Below are positions 1 to 8,023 of a stretch of 20,244 nucleotides of DNA, one piece after another; the stretch's first letter is position 1, and each line of letters starts with the position of its first letter. The notes beneath the pieces are model-generated. The model saw only the letters and a program-made list of their open reading frames with translations. It ran no database searches and was not told where the DNA came from. Origin of the DNA: Cephalothrix simula (taxonomy: Eukaryota > Nemertea > Palaeonemertea > Archinemertea > Cephalotrichidae); NCBI GenBank assembly GCA_035591015.1, contig JAXIUW010199176.1:1-20244 (forward strand). The letters are read 5' to 3'. A program made the position numbers and the translations under genes.

Positions 1-498
1 TGCCGCGGTAAAAAGTCACGTGATAGCGCAAGAGAAGGCATTGCTGGTCACTCAGTCACATATGACGTCATCATTATTTAGTTATGACTTCACAATTTTT
101 ATGTGACCTTGAACCAGCATATTATTGTAGGTCAAGACCTCAAAATTCAACAGTTTTTTATGCATTTTTTTAAAGTACTTTTAACACAAAATTAACATTT
201 TTTGGGCAAGCATGAACTATGTAGTATATTAAAAACCGTGTATTATATCAGAAAGCATTGGTTAGCGCATACTTTAAACAATAGAAAACCTCTACCATGC
301 ATGTTTATACATTGAAATTGCCTTCCTATAAAAATATATATGAAATCTGAATACATTACATTGTGAATACATTACATATTTTGTGAATACATTTTATATT
401 GTGCATCTTGTATCTGTGTATTTTGTATTTGACATATCCCCTATGGGTGGTAGCAACTTATTTACACTCTATACAATTATCTTTTTTCTTCTTTCTAG
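1..498. other. Noncoding: 5' intron or promoter region of CDC25
   Basis: No exon is supported before 499. The first 100 bases hold a palindromic E-box in GTCACGTGA (15-23) and a full CRE TGACGTCA (63-70), which would suit a promoter. Because the exon at 499 seems to start mid-codon, an intron is equally likely. A short tandem repeat lies at 348-400. Confidence 0.4.
348..400 (+). repeat. Short tandem repeat, unit tgaatacattacat plus variable tail
   Basis: Three neighbouring copies start near 348, 363 and 383, each with tgaatacatt followed by a T/A-rich tail of differing length. Confidence 0.6.
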
Positions 499-535
499 AT
501 CTAATCCATCCCTGAGGAGGATCAAGACCCATGGA
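499..535 (+). CDS. CDC25: Candidate 37-nt CDC25 upstream microexon
   Basis: A T-rich acceptor (ctttctag) precedes 499 and a strong donor (gtaagt) follows 535. The only open frame completes one codon and then reads SNPSLRRIKTHG, ending in phase 0, which matches the phase-0 start of the exon at 1950. Its upstream intron would be phase 2, unlike all the others, so it may be UTR or not an exon. An ATG at 531 would hit a stop after splicing, so it is not the start. Confidence 0.5.
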
Positions 536-3500
536 GTAAGTAAATAAACCTTTATTAACACCCTAAAACCACCCCTTAATGTAATTTAATCAATTAGGTA
601 TTCATTGGCCTGTGTAATCAAGCACTCAGCTTGGTCCTTCGTTTGTATAGCCTATTCACTGAACTGACTGAGGACTTTCCTGTCCTGGACCCTTCTAGGC
701 GTTTTTGGAACCCTAAAAGATTCGGAGTTGCATAATTTGAATTACCCGCGTTGCTGGGGTCTGCAATTTTGTACTCGCAATTTTATGTTAATTAGACGCG
801 ATGGAATTGCAATTATAGCCCTTTATTTCAACTCTTCTTGATTCCTGACCATAGACTGATCTCTGTTTCTGGTCGTGTTAGATTTCCCAAATTAAGGCTA
901 ATTTATAAAAATGCCAAAAGATCTTAAAAGAAACAATCTGGAAATAATTATAGAACCTTGTAATTTAGGGTACATGAATTATATTAGAACATGTAATATT
1001 AACCTATGAATTAGTTTGAATTAAACTTAATTTTAGGGGTAAATTTGTGTTTTATAGAAATTTAATTGTTGTTCAAATAGAATTACCTAAAATATGTAAT
1101 TTTGTCCTTGAAATTGCTGATTTTAAAAAATTGGTAATTTAAAGTTACATGGATATTTTCATCACTTATACAAAATAGTTTCTTTACATTTTAAAAAATG
1201 TATATAACAGATTCAATTAGTGCCATACATGCCTAAACCTACTGCATCCAACTTTCTCAGCTTTCAAACTTGGGTATGTCTTTTTAGAATTTCAAGTTGA
1301 CCTTGAAGGCGTATATGTCAAGTAACTATGACAATTTTCATAAACCAAAACAGGTTCATTCTTGAAAATTTTGAAAATTAGTTTCAAGTAGTCTTGAAAT
1401 AATAAATTATTATAATTTTAGGAATCAAGTACTTGGTACTTGGTCTAATTTAACAGGAAATTGATGTCGGTCTACCATGGGAACTCGGAATTTATATTTT
1501 ATGCTTTTTTATTCCATTTAGCATCACTTAGAATCACTTATATGACAATTCAATTTGAAATCTTCATTATGCATCATTCAATTTTTTTAACAACCTCGTT
1601 TTGAGTTTACAAAATGTATTTCCGCGTATAAACGGAAATGGTTTATTTGTCGCACTTCGTTTTGGGACTCAGGAAATCCTGGGTAAATCTATGTTTATGT
1701 CAAAATAAGAAGACACTCAAAATTGTTTATATCAGTTTTTAAGACAGATGGCCGAATTTCTCAGTTTTTCTACATTTTTTAAAACTTATGGTCAATTCAT
1801 GGAATAAACACAAAGGTTTACAAAATTGTTTTTTATGATTAGGAATTTCATTTTATTTTATTTGTTTTTAGTTTTGATCACTGAACTATTGTTTCTATTT
1901 TGCTGCTAAAATGTTTCCCCTTTAATTTTGAATTTTAATACATTTTCAGACATTAAGTTATTTGAGTCCAATGTCACTTCTGGAAGATAACCAACGCCAG
2001 TTTAATAATCTCCAACCATGTGACCAGTTTAGTCCTAAACAAAAATTGAGGTTAGGTGACAGTTTTTGTGTGGACGAAGATTCAAGAGATAGTGGAATCG
2101 GAAGTGATAATCACAAGGTAAGCATTTACATTGCTCTCTTGGGACTCTGTGAAATTTGTACGCATTGCTGAACACCCTATACAAACTTGATACAAACGGA
2201 GAAATTCGCACCTCTGTAGAAGTACAGCTAGATTTGATATTAAATTTGTTGTGTTTCTTTTAGGATGATGAATTCCATTTTACTGAGCCTGTCGGTCTTC
2301 CACCTCGGCGCATGCGTATTCTTAACGAAGATACGTGTTCACCTAAGCAGTACTCTCCGGTTAAATCAAAACGTTCCAACTCATTACCCCCTACCTCTTT
2401 GGTAAGTCTAAAAACTGTTTGCACAGAATGCAACTTCTCAATATCCGGTTGTTTTAGGCTGTACAAATGTATTATAGGGAGATATAAACATAGGTCAATT
2501 TTAGGTCGAAACGTTCTAACTCCTTGCCCCTTGTCTCTTTATCAATTTTAGGCAAAATCGTTCTAACTCCTTACCCCCTATTCTTTGGCGAGTATAAAGT
2601 TTCACAGAATGATATCTCAAATGCATATAAGGTTTAGTACCCGAAATCCTATTACAGGGAGATAGCAATATCAATTTTTATGTGTATTTCAGTTTTCTCA
2701 TCTTAGCAGTTCGAAGCCATGTACATTTGAACGTCAAAAATCAAAAGAAACATCCGTTCTTGAGGACGATGATGATGACCTTGCGTTCTTCGATGAAATG
2801 GAATTTGATGATGATGATAAGGTAAGATATAAAATACCAATTCATACGAAAAACGGAAAATCCCAAAAAAACGGAATTTTTTTCAAAAATATTTCTTTTT
2901 TTATTTCCTAGGAAAACCAAGGTCATGAGGTCAAAGGTCTTAAGAATCTCCTCCATGCACCAATGGTACTTCAGGATAGGACAAACCAAATGGAAGTTGA
3001 TAGCCCTTCGCCTAAGGTAAGAAGATAACAGCTTCCTCTCGGACTCAGATGAATCTTTGTTCACAAATTGACGAAAAAATAAGCAAATATTGGATAAAGC
3101 CAAAGATCCAACTCATGAAAAGTTCTTTTAATTGCAATTATTTTTTGTTATCGCTTAGCAAACAACAAAAAATATTTCAGGATCTTTCAGTCTGCTATAT
3201 TGACATCATATGTATTGAAAAATCTTAAACAAAATAGTTTTTATTTAAAAAATTAAACCAATTAAAAACATCAAATAAAATTTCTCACCCTCCTGATTTC
3301 ATGATATGGGAAACTGACATGAGGTTTTTGCTTGTTTAAAGTGTGCAAAAGCTTGCGATTGAAAATTGTGTAAAAATGACAACTGTTTTTATTTGTCCTG
3401 CTAAGTGCCCTGTACTCCCAAGTAGCTCCATCATTTTAAACTAAAATCCCGTATTGTACTATAGAGCCACGTGTGACCACTGTCCCCTGATATTAAACTT

Positions 3501-6500
3501 AGTCGCCAAAATAAATAAAATAATGCCGTCAAAATTCGTCAAACGTTGTTAAACTCAAATTTAATTAAGGATTCTGTTTTGTGCATATATTCATATCTCT
3601 ATTTTCGTGTGTAATTGTTTTTTTTTTACCTTCAATCTCAAGTGACCTCGCGACATTGGTTGGTGTACATGATGACACAAAGTAACGGCGTATTATTATT
3701 AATTTAAGCTCAAAAAGCTTCCAAAAAGTGCCTAATTGAGTTTGAAATATTACGTCGTTATGCATTTTTTTACCATAATAAACAATTATTTACTACAATT
3801 TTTTCAGCCAAGGCGGGGTTTATTCAAGTCACCAAGTGCTCCAAAGTTAAATACTGAAAATGGTTCGGTTGATATTTGTTGTCGGCCACATTCGTATAAA
3901 AGGTCACCTCCACCCCCCTCCCCCAGAGATGATACTACCCCTGTCTTACTGAAAAGACGTAAAAGTGTGCTAGATCATAACGATTATACCAACTTTAGCC
4001 CAATAAAGGTAAGAAATTACATGTATATTCTTTAAGGTTACGGTAAATGGTTGAAATTCGTTCGGTCAAGCGGCCAATCAAACATTATGATTCGCCTCAA
4101 AGTCATGCGATCTTACTTAACCTTGGGTTGGGTCATGCCGCTTGTCACCTTGGCATCTCTTTATTACGCCAATCGAATCTACCATACATGTATACGAAAC
4201 ATTTAAAAAGCTAAAATTTTTACTTATAAAGATAGAAAAAATGGGGTGTGTCTTGCAATAAATGTGCATTCACGGATGATATAATTCGTGTAAACTGGGA
4301 TTTTGACCCCCCTACCTACCCCCTTTTTACAAAAATTTTCTCGTATTTTGGGGGACCCCCTAAGTTTTGGAGTCCGGATGTCAATCATTTATTTCAACAA
4401 TAGTAATACATGTAGTGTCAAAAAAGGTTTTACAGTGGGAAAATAACACATTTAAGTAAAGATTTGTTGCAGTAAAAAAAGTTTTTTCGCGAAATGATTC
4501 CCCATCTCGCCCCTCATCCGTTTATGCGCACTTTTCACATGACCCCTCCCCCCTGATTTTACCTTTTATGCCGGCTTGACGTAACCTTTATCAGAATATG
4601 AGTTCAGAACAATCGGATTCTACCGTTGCATCCCTTTGAAGACTTTTGGGTATCCAAAAATCATGAGATTTGATAAAAAGTATATTTTTAATTTGTTTTA
4701 TATTTTGATTAACTTTTTTTTTTATTTTTAGTTGTCGGCAAAGTTTGAAGGTTCATCATTATCGGACAGTGAAGAGTCAATTAAGTCAGCTTTAAACAAA
4801 GAAGATTCTATACCTAATCTAGTCGGAGATTTCTCTAGGGTATGTATATTTTGCTAATTGCTTAACTGAATGGATGGAAAAATTAGATGAGGCGCCGTAA
4901 AACGGTACTGGATCCCCTCCGTTGTATCCCTTAACCTTATTTGGGCATGGAGTCACACATAGCATGAGGGTATATAATTGCTTAAAATGCGACTAAACTA
5001 CACGTAGCTACAATACGTTCTTCGGCATATCAAGCATAACAAATCACTTAGTCTAGTATTTTTGGCACGAGTTGCGCCAACTCTCAACCAGGTTGCGCAA
5101 TAAATTTAAAAACCCTTCTATGATGTGTAACTTTGCATGCCCTTTCCAAATATGTATAGGTTGAAGATGAAATATTCCCATCATGGGGAAAAATCATTGT
5201 CATTAGAAATTTAATGATAATTCCCTGCGCCTTAGCTCAGACGGTTAAGGCGATGTAAAAACACCGTGTGCTCGGCGGCGCGGCTGGTGCCAGAGGCTGC
5301 AAGTTCGAATCCCGACGGGGACTAGTTGTCATTAGATAATGATACTTTCCTGATAGGAATATTTTATTGTAGGTTAGCATCTCTAACTCATATAGGCACG
5401 TATACGGTTAACTATTCCAAGGGGGGTGTCCTTTTTGGGAGGGCGGGGGAGCGAAAAAATTACGTTTTTCATAGCCTTACCCTATTTTTCCGTCCCCTTA
5501 ATTAATTTGCATTTTCAAATATTACGGCCTTATTCGATTTTTTATCATTGACTAATCCTTCCGCTTTAATAAAGTACAGATTTTTCGAGTACAGCGTTTA
5601 AAAATCGCCAATATTATAGAGTTATTGCACGCTTTTTTGAATGAAATACGAAGCAGTTATTATTGCAAGAGGGGCGCAGCCTCGAGTGCAATAAGTGCTC
5701 GTATTTCACGAAAAAAGGTGCAATAACGATTTTATTCACCGGTTTATCCATGTTATCCAAGAAATTTTACTGAATATCACTTATAACACAACCGGTGAAT
5801 AATTCTTTTTAAATTTCTTTTCTTGTATATTTTTTTGTATAATCAAAAAATTCTCTAATTTTTTTCCAGTCGTTATGCCTGCCTACAGTAACAGGAAAGA
5901 AAGCTGACCTTAAGTCAATATCATGTGATACTGTAAGTCAATTTCAGTTATATGTACATTTTTCGAAGTTCAACGCTTTTTATAGTGGACCATTGATTTA
6001 CAAAAACGATGGGGTTAAATTAAATAACCAAATTATTGCTTACTTTTTAATGCAATACGAGGCACTATGCCTCGCGCATATCTAACTTATTTTGCACTCA
6101 AAAAAGTATGTTTAATCTTATGTTAGGTGCATGTTTTACCAAATCTTCCAATTAGTTGAATTTAACATTATCATGATTATGAAAATTTTAAGTTTATCAA
6201 GAATTCATAACTTGCATCGTTTTATTTTTTTTTACAGATGTCGAAGGTGTTAAGGGGTGAATATGACCATGCAATTGAAAAACTTTTTATCATAGACTGT
6301 CGGTATCCTTATGAATATGAAGGTGGACATATCAAGGTATGGAAACTTAATATAAATATACATGCCATAATTATTTAGCGGCTGCTAAGAGGCTTGGCTC
6401 AAAGTCGAAATTTCGTGGGTGTTCTAGCCTAACCACTGACTCAATATTCTGGTCCCCAATGTCCTCTAACTGGGATATGAAAGGCCTGAGGGTGTACTTG

Positions 6501-7675
6501 CTTGCCAGTGACTAAACGACGATGGTGGCGCACGTCGGCTCCTCCAGCGCGCACGCTAGAACCTAATTCTACGTAATGTCCGAGGGCTGGCACCGAGGGC
6601 TAAAAAAATTTTTTTTAATTGCTTACAAAACGTTTTCCTGGAGCCCCTTTAATGCCCGAACTGTGAAAAAAATCGTTATTTGTCCCTGGGATGGGGTTCT
6701 CTTTCCTGGGGCCGCCAAGGGTTAAAATAATGTTTTTTTATTTTCGAAAAAATTTCGAAACTTAAATTTCCCAGGACCCTTTAAATACGAACTTTGCGAA
6801 AAAAAATGTTGGTCCTAAAGGGCGCCCTAAAAAAAATACACACATAAGGGTCAAGGTGTCGAGAATCCCCCCTTATAAAAAATGCGATGGGGGGCTTTTT
6901 AACCCATTTTTGACGAGCTTACATACAATAGGGTCTTATTTTTAAAGTCAAATAATTTGCTTTTCAATTCTAGGGTGGTGAAAACTGGTATACTCATGAT
7001 AGCATTATGGAAAACTTTTTTAAGAAGGTTCAAATATCAACAGATATCAATAAAAGATGTGTGCTAATATTCCATTGTGAATTCTCATCGGAGAGAGGTC
7101 CTAAAATGTGCCGCTTTTTAAGGAAGCAAGATAGGGAAGCTAACCAAGATTGTTATCCACATTTACATTATCCAGAATTGTATTTATTAGAAGGCGGATA
7201 TAAGGACTTTTACGCTCTACACAAGGTGGGTGGATTTCAATTTTACCCATGTCCTACATTTTAGGCCCTAAAGTGACTCAAAACGACACAAAAGGCCACA
7301 GATTGCTGAAAAGTGTCAAGAATCCCTTTTATACAAAAAAGGCGTCAAAAATTGATCTCTAATATTTTTTTGGCCAATTACTGGGCCCTTTATGGCCACC
7401 CTTGTGGTGTAAGCGGATTACAACCAGTATATTTCTTCTGCATGTGCTGGACCACAATTACCCACAAAATGGGCTTTTTTGCAAGTTAGCAATGGACGTA
7501 TTTTCTATGAAATGTATTCTTTTTTCAGGACCTCTGTACTCCCGAGTCGTATAAACCTATGTTACATGAAGATCACCAGGAAGATTATAGGAAATTTAAA
7601 ATCAAGGCCAAGTCATGGGCGGGCGAAAAGGGGCATAAGGGGCGGCCTGGATTAAGGACTTTGAAATTCTGTTGA
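499..7675 (+). CDS. CDC25: CDC25-family M-phase inducer phosphatase, multi-exon, 5' partial
   Basis: Dual-specificity phosphatase that removes inhibitory Thr/Tyr phosphates from CDKs to drive cell-cycle entry. Exons: 499-535, 1950-2117, 2264-2401, 2693-2821, 2912-3016, 3808-4008, 4732-4839, 5870-5932, 6238-6336, 6974-7225, 7529-7675. From 1950 they give 469 codons and a stop; numbering here starts at that exon. Visible in order: DSGIGS (47-52), RSNSLP (93-98), an acidic patch, KEN (145-147), KSPSAP (187-192), KRRKS, LVGDFSR (277-283), IIDCRYPYEYEGGHIK ending at 337, HCEFSSER with catalytic Cys 372, LHYPELYLLEGGYKDFY, and WAGEK near the C-terminus. All junctions from 1950 on are phase 0. Length fits animal CDC25 (about 470-570 residues). 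The usual GAVN after GGHIK reads GGEN, an unusual change. The true N-terminus lies before 1950, probably outside the window. Family assignment is near certain; paralogue (A/B/C) is not assignable. Confidence 0.96.
536..1949 (+). other. CDC25 intron, 1.4 kb
   Basis: AT-rich with stop codons throughout. No exon, RNA gene or clear repeat was recognised in it. Confidence 0.5.
1950..2117 (+). CDS. CDC25: CDC25 exon: N-terminal regulatory region with DSGxxS degron
   Basis: Bounded by ttttcag and AAG|gtaagc; 56 codons, phase 0 at both ends. Several Ser-Pro sites (SPMS, FSPK) suit CDK/MAPK-type phosphorylation, and DSRDSGIGSD ends the exon. If upstream exons are only UTR, translation could begin at the ATG at 1971 (MSLLEDNQ); the strong upstream microexon makes this less likely. 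Confidence 0.9.
2264..2401 (+). CDS. CDC25: CDC25 exon: 14-3-3-type RSNSLP site
   Basis: Bounded by tttcttttag and TTG|gtaagt; 46 codons, phase 0. It holds CSPK and YSPVK Ser-Pro sites and ends in KSKRSNSLPPTSL. RSNSLP fits the mode-1 14-3-3 consensus RSxSxP and the basophilic RxxS pattern of CHK-type kinases. In position it resembles the RRxHSLP region of vertebrate CDC25A. Confidence 0.92.
2360..2690 (+). repeat. Tandem duplication of the RSNSLP exon tail into the following intron
   Basis: The exon end (CGT at 2372) and its downstream intron recur. Copy 2 has acgttctaactcc at 2511 and copy 3 has tcgttctaactcc at 2558, each preceded by tcaatttta(g), 47 bp apart. The 3' flank (cacagaatg, later attataggga at 2471) recurs as cacagaatg and attacaggga at 2651, so a larger unit of about 180-187 bp was duplicated, plus a smaller 47-bp duplication. 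Both extra copies still spell RSNSLP in one frame. Confidence 0.8.
2693..2821 (+). CDS. CDC25: CDC25 exon: acidic region
   Basis: Bounded by gtatttcag and AAG|gtaaga; 43 codons, phase 0. An Asp/Glu-rich stretch (EDDDDDLAFFDEMEFDDDDK) sits where vertebrate CDC25A/B carry the DDG motif read by beta-TrCP, but the Gly of that motif is missing here. The last codon is the Lys of a KEN box completed by the next exon. Confidence 0.92.
2912..3016 (+). CDS. CDC25: CDC25 exon beginning with the EN of a KEN box
   Basis: Bounded by atttcctag and AAG|gtaaga; 35 codons, phase 0. ENQGHEVKGLKNLLHAPMV resembles the conserved CDC25 block with S/GLL-x-APLV. VDSPSPK at the end gives further proline-directed sites. 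Confidence 0.92.
3017..3807 (+). other. CDC25 intron, 0.8 kb
   Basis: AT-rich and without a supported gene or repeat. The open frame on the opposite strand at 3565-3765 has no recognisable features. Confidence 0.5.
3808..4008 (+). CDS. CDC25: CDC25 exon: GLFKSPSAP site and basic KRRKS cluster
   Basis: Bounded by ttttttcag and AAG|gtaaga; 67 codons, phase 0. GLFKSPSAPKL aligns by eye with the vertebrate CDC25C checkpoint site region (LYRSPSMP), with Lys for Arg at -3. LLKRRKSVLD matches the basic KRRKS block of the family, a candidate nuclear localisation signal. A Pro-rich run (RSPPPPSP) lies between them. Confidence 0.94.
4009..4731 (+). other. CDC25 intron, 0.7 kb
   Basis: Holds C-rich and A-rich runs (near 4306-4370 and 4501-4560) and short imperfect repeats such as caatcgaatctacc (near 4170) against caatcggattctacc (near 4611). 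No gene is seen. Confidence 0.45.
4732..4839 (+). CDS. CDC25: CDC25 exon: LVGDFSR linker
   Basis: Bounded by atttttag and AGG|gtatgt; 36 codons, phase 0. Ser-rich, ending in IPNLVGDFSR, the near-invariant LIGDFSK/R segment just before the catalytic domain in animal CDC25. Confidence 0.95.
5197..5344 (+). mobile_element. tRNA-derived retroposon (SINE-like or tRNA pseudogene) with target-site duplications
   Basis: The body at about 5220-5325 has an A-box-like TTAGCTCAGACGGTTAAGG and a B-box GTTCGAATCC, the internal pol III promoter elements of tRNAs. Ends 5222-5228 and 5315-5321 pair at 6 of 7 positions like an acceptor stem. The T stem pairs at only 2 of 5 positions and the D loop is oversized, so it is not a working tRNA. 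Flanking copies of ttgtcattaga-(aattt)-aatgata at 5197-5219 and 5326-5344 differ mainly by a 4-nt indel and look like target-site duplications. No A-rich tail is visible. Confidence 0.7.
5621..5728. repeat. Foldback element, about 108 bp
   Basis: The arms gttattgcac...ttttttgaatgaaatacgaag and its partner (reverse complement gttattgcac...ttttttcgtgaaatacgagc) pair imperfectly over about 50 bp around a short GC-rich centre. It looks like a MITE or solo hairpin. No transposase is present. Confidence 0.65.
5732..5802. repeat. Inverted repeat ttattcaccggtt
   Basis: A perfect 13-bp inverted repeat (5732-5744 and 5790-5802) with a 45-nt spacer. It adjoins the foldback element at 5621-5728 and may be part of the same insertion. 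Confidence 0.5.
5870..5932 (+). CDS. CDC25: CDC25 exon: start of catalytic domain
   Basis: Bounded by tttttccag and ACT|gtaagt; 21 codons, phase 0. SLCLPTVTGKKADLKSIS matches the family pattern xALPTVxGKHQDLKxI that leads into the rhodanese-like fold. Confidence 0.93.
5933..6237 (+). other. CDC25 intron with a small hairpin
   Basis: A 7-bp hairpin, cgaggca at 6058-6064 and tgcctcg at 6068-6074, lies in sequence resembling the foldback element at 5621-5728 (gcaatacgagg). No gene. Confidence 0.4.
6238..6336 (+). CDS. CDC25: CDC25 exon: IDCRYPYEYEGGHIK
   Basis: Bounded by tttttacag and AAG|gtatgg; 33 codons, phase 0. It contains the CDC25/rhodanese signature DCRYPYEYEGGHIK. The ATG that opens the exon is an internal Met. 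Confidence 0.97.
6337..6973 (+). other. CDC25 intron with a GC-richer patch
   Basis: The part at about 6380-6600 is clearly richer in G+C than the surrounding introns (ccagcgcgcacgctag) and may be an old insertion of unknown type. The part at 6633-6835 is a degenerate tandem repeat. No gene is seen. Confidence 0.4.
6633..6835 (+). repeat. Degenerate tandem repeat, about 66-bp unit
   Basis: Three units start at about 6634, 6702 and 6767 with tttcctgg or tttcccagg, then a cccttta-like and a gaaaaaaa-like stretch. Units 1 and 3 are the most alike. Confidence 0.5.
6974..7225 (+). CDS. CDC25: CDC25 exon: catalytic HCEFSSER loop
   Basis: Bounded by aattctag and AAG|gtgggt; 84 codons, phase 0. HCEFSSER is the CX5R phosphatase loop with the nucleophile Cys at 7076-7078 and Arg five residues on; all key residues are intact. 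FSSERGPKMCRFLRKQDR and HYPELYLLEGGYKDFY are classic CDC25. The start reads GGENWYT where most relatives have GAVN-Y-T. Confidence 0.98.
7529..7675 (+). CDS. CDC25: CDC25 terminal coding exon
   Basis: Begins after ttttttcag; 48 codons and a TGA at 7673-7675. SYKPMLHEDHQEDYRKFK and KSWAGEKGHK match the CDC25 C-terminal helix region and its RTWAGEK motif, which helps bind the CDK-cyclin substrate. The tail after WAGEK is short, basic and ends in FC. Confidence 0.95.
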   Translation, partial: DLCTPESYKPMLHEDHQEDYRKFKIKAKSWAGEKGHKGRPGLRTLKFC

Positions 7676-7920
7676 CGTTAATCCATCTTTATTACTTGTT
7701 ATGTTGTGATCGTTACTTGAATTGTAAGGTTAATGTTAGCATATTGTCTGTAGGCTTAGATAGGAGAATTTTTTATAGATTATTATGTCGTTAAAATCAG
7801 ATTGAATTCTGGTGAATTTTGAATTTGTGAATTTTGTTTAGTTTATGAATTTTTACACACAAACATAGTTATTGGAAGTTTTGTAAAATTTTGTACAGAA
7901 TATTTGTAAAATTTTTCGAG

Positions 7921-8023
7921 AATTTTTTTTTAATTTGGAAATTTTTTTTTAATTTGGAAAATTTTTTTTTTAATTTGGAAATTTTTTTTTTTAATTTGGA
8001 AAAATTTTTTTTAAATTTGGAAA
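7921..8023 (+). repeat. Poly-T minisatellite, 20-22-bp unit, five copies
   Basis: Five units of the form aa-T(8-11)-aatttgga repeat with small changes in T-run length, inside the probable CDC25 3' UTR. Confidence 0.85.

Larger units (their letters stand above)
4840..5869 (+). other. CDC25 intron carrying a tRNA-like retroposon and foldback repeats
   Basis: About 1 kb between the LVGDFSR exon and the catalytic domain. It contains the tRNA-derived insertion at 5197-5344 and two inverted repeats at 5621-5728 and 5732-5802, described separately. Nothing is recognised at 4840-5190. Confidence 0.6.

Noticed and set aside
531-535. ATG at 531 in good context as CDC25 start
   Set aside because: After splicing to 1950 the frame reads M-E-H-stop.
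2741-3103. 120-codon minus-strand frame
   Set aside because: Antisense shadow of two CDC25 exons and the intron between them.
5222-5322. Functional tRNA gene
   Set aside because: T stem pairs at 2 of 5 positions, D loop is too large, and retroposon-type duplications flank it.
7921-8023. CRISPR-like array
   Set aside because: Repeats are contiguous low-complexity poly-T units without unique spacers, in an animal 3' UTR.
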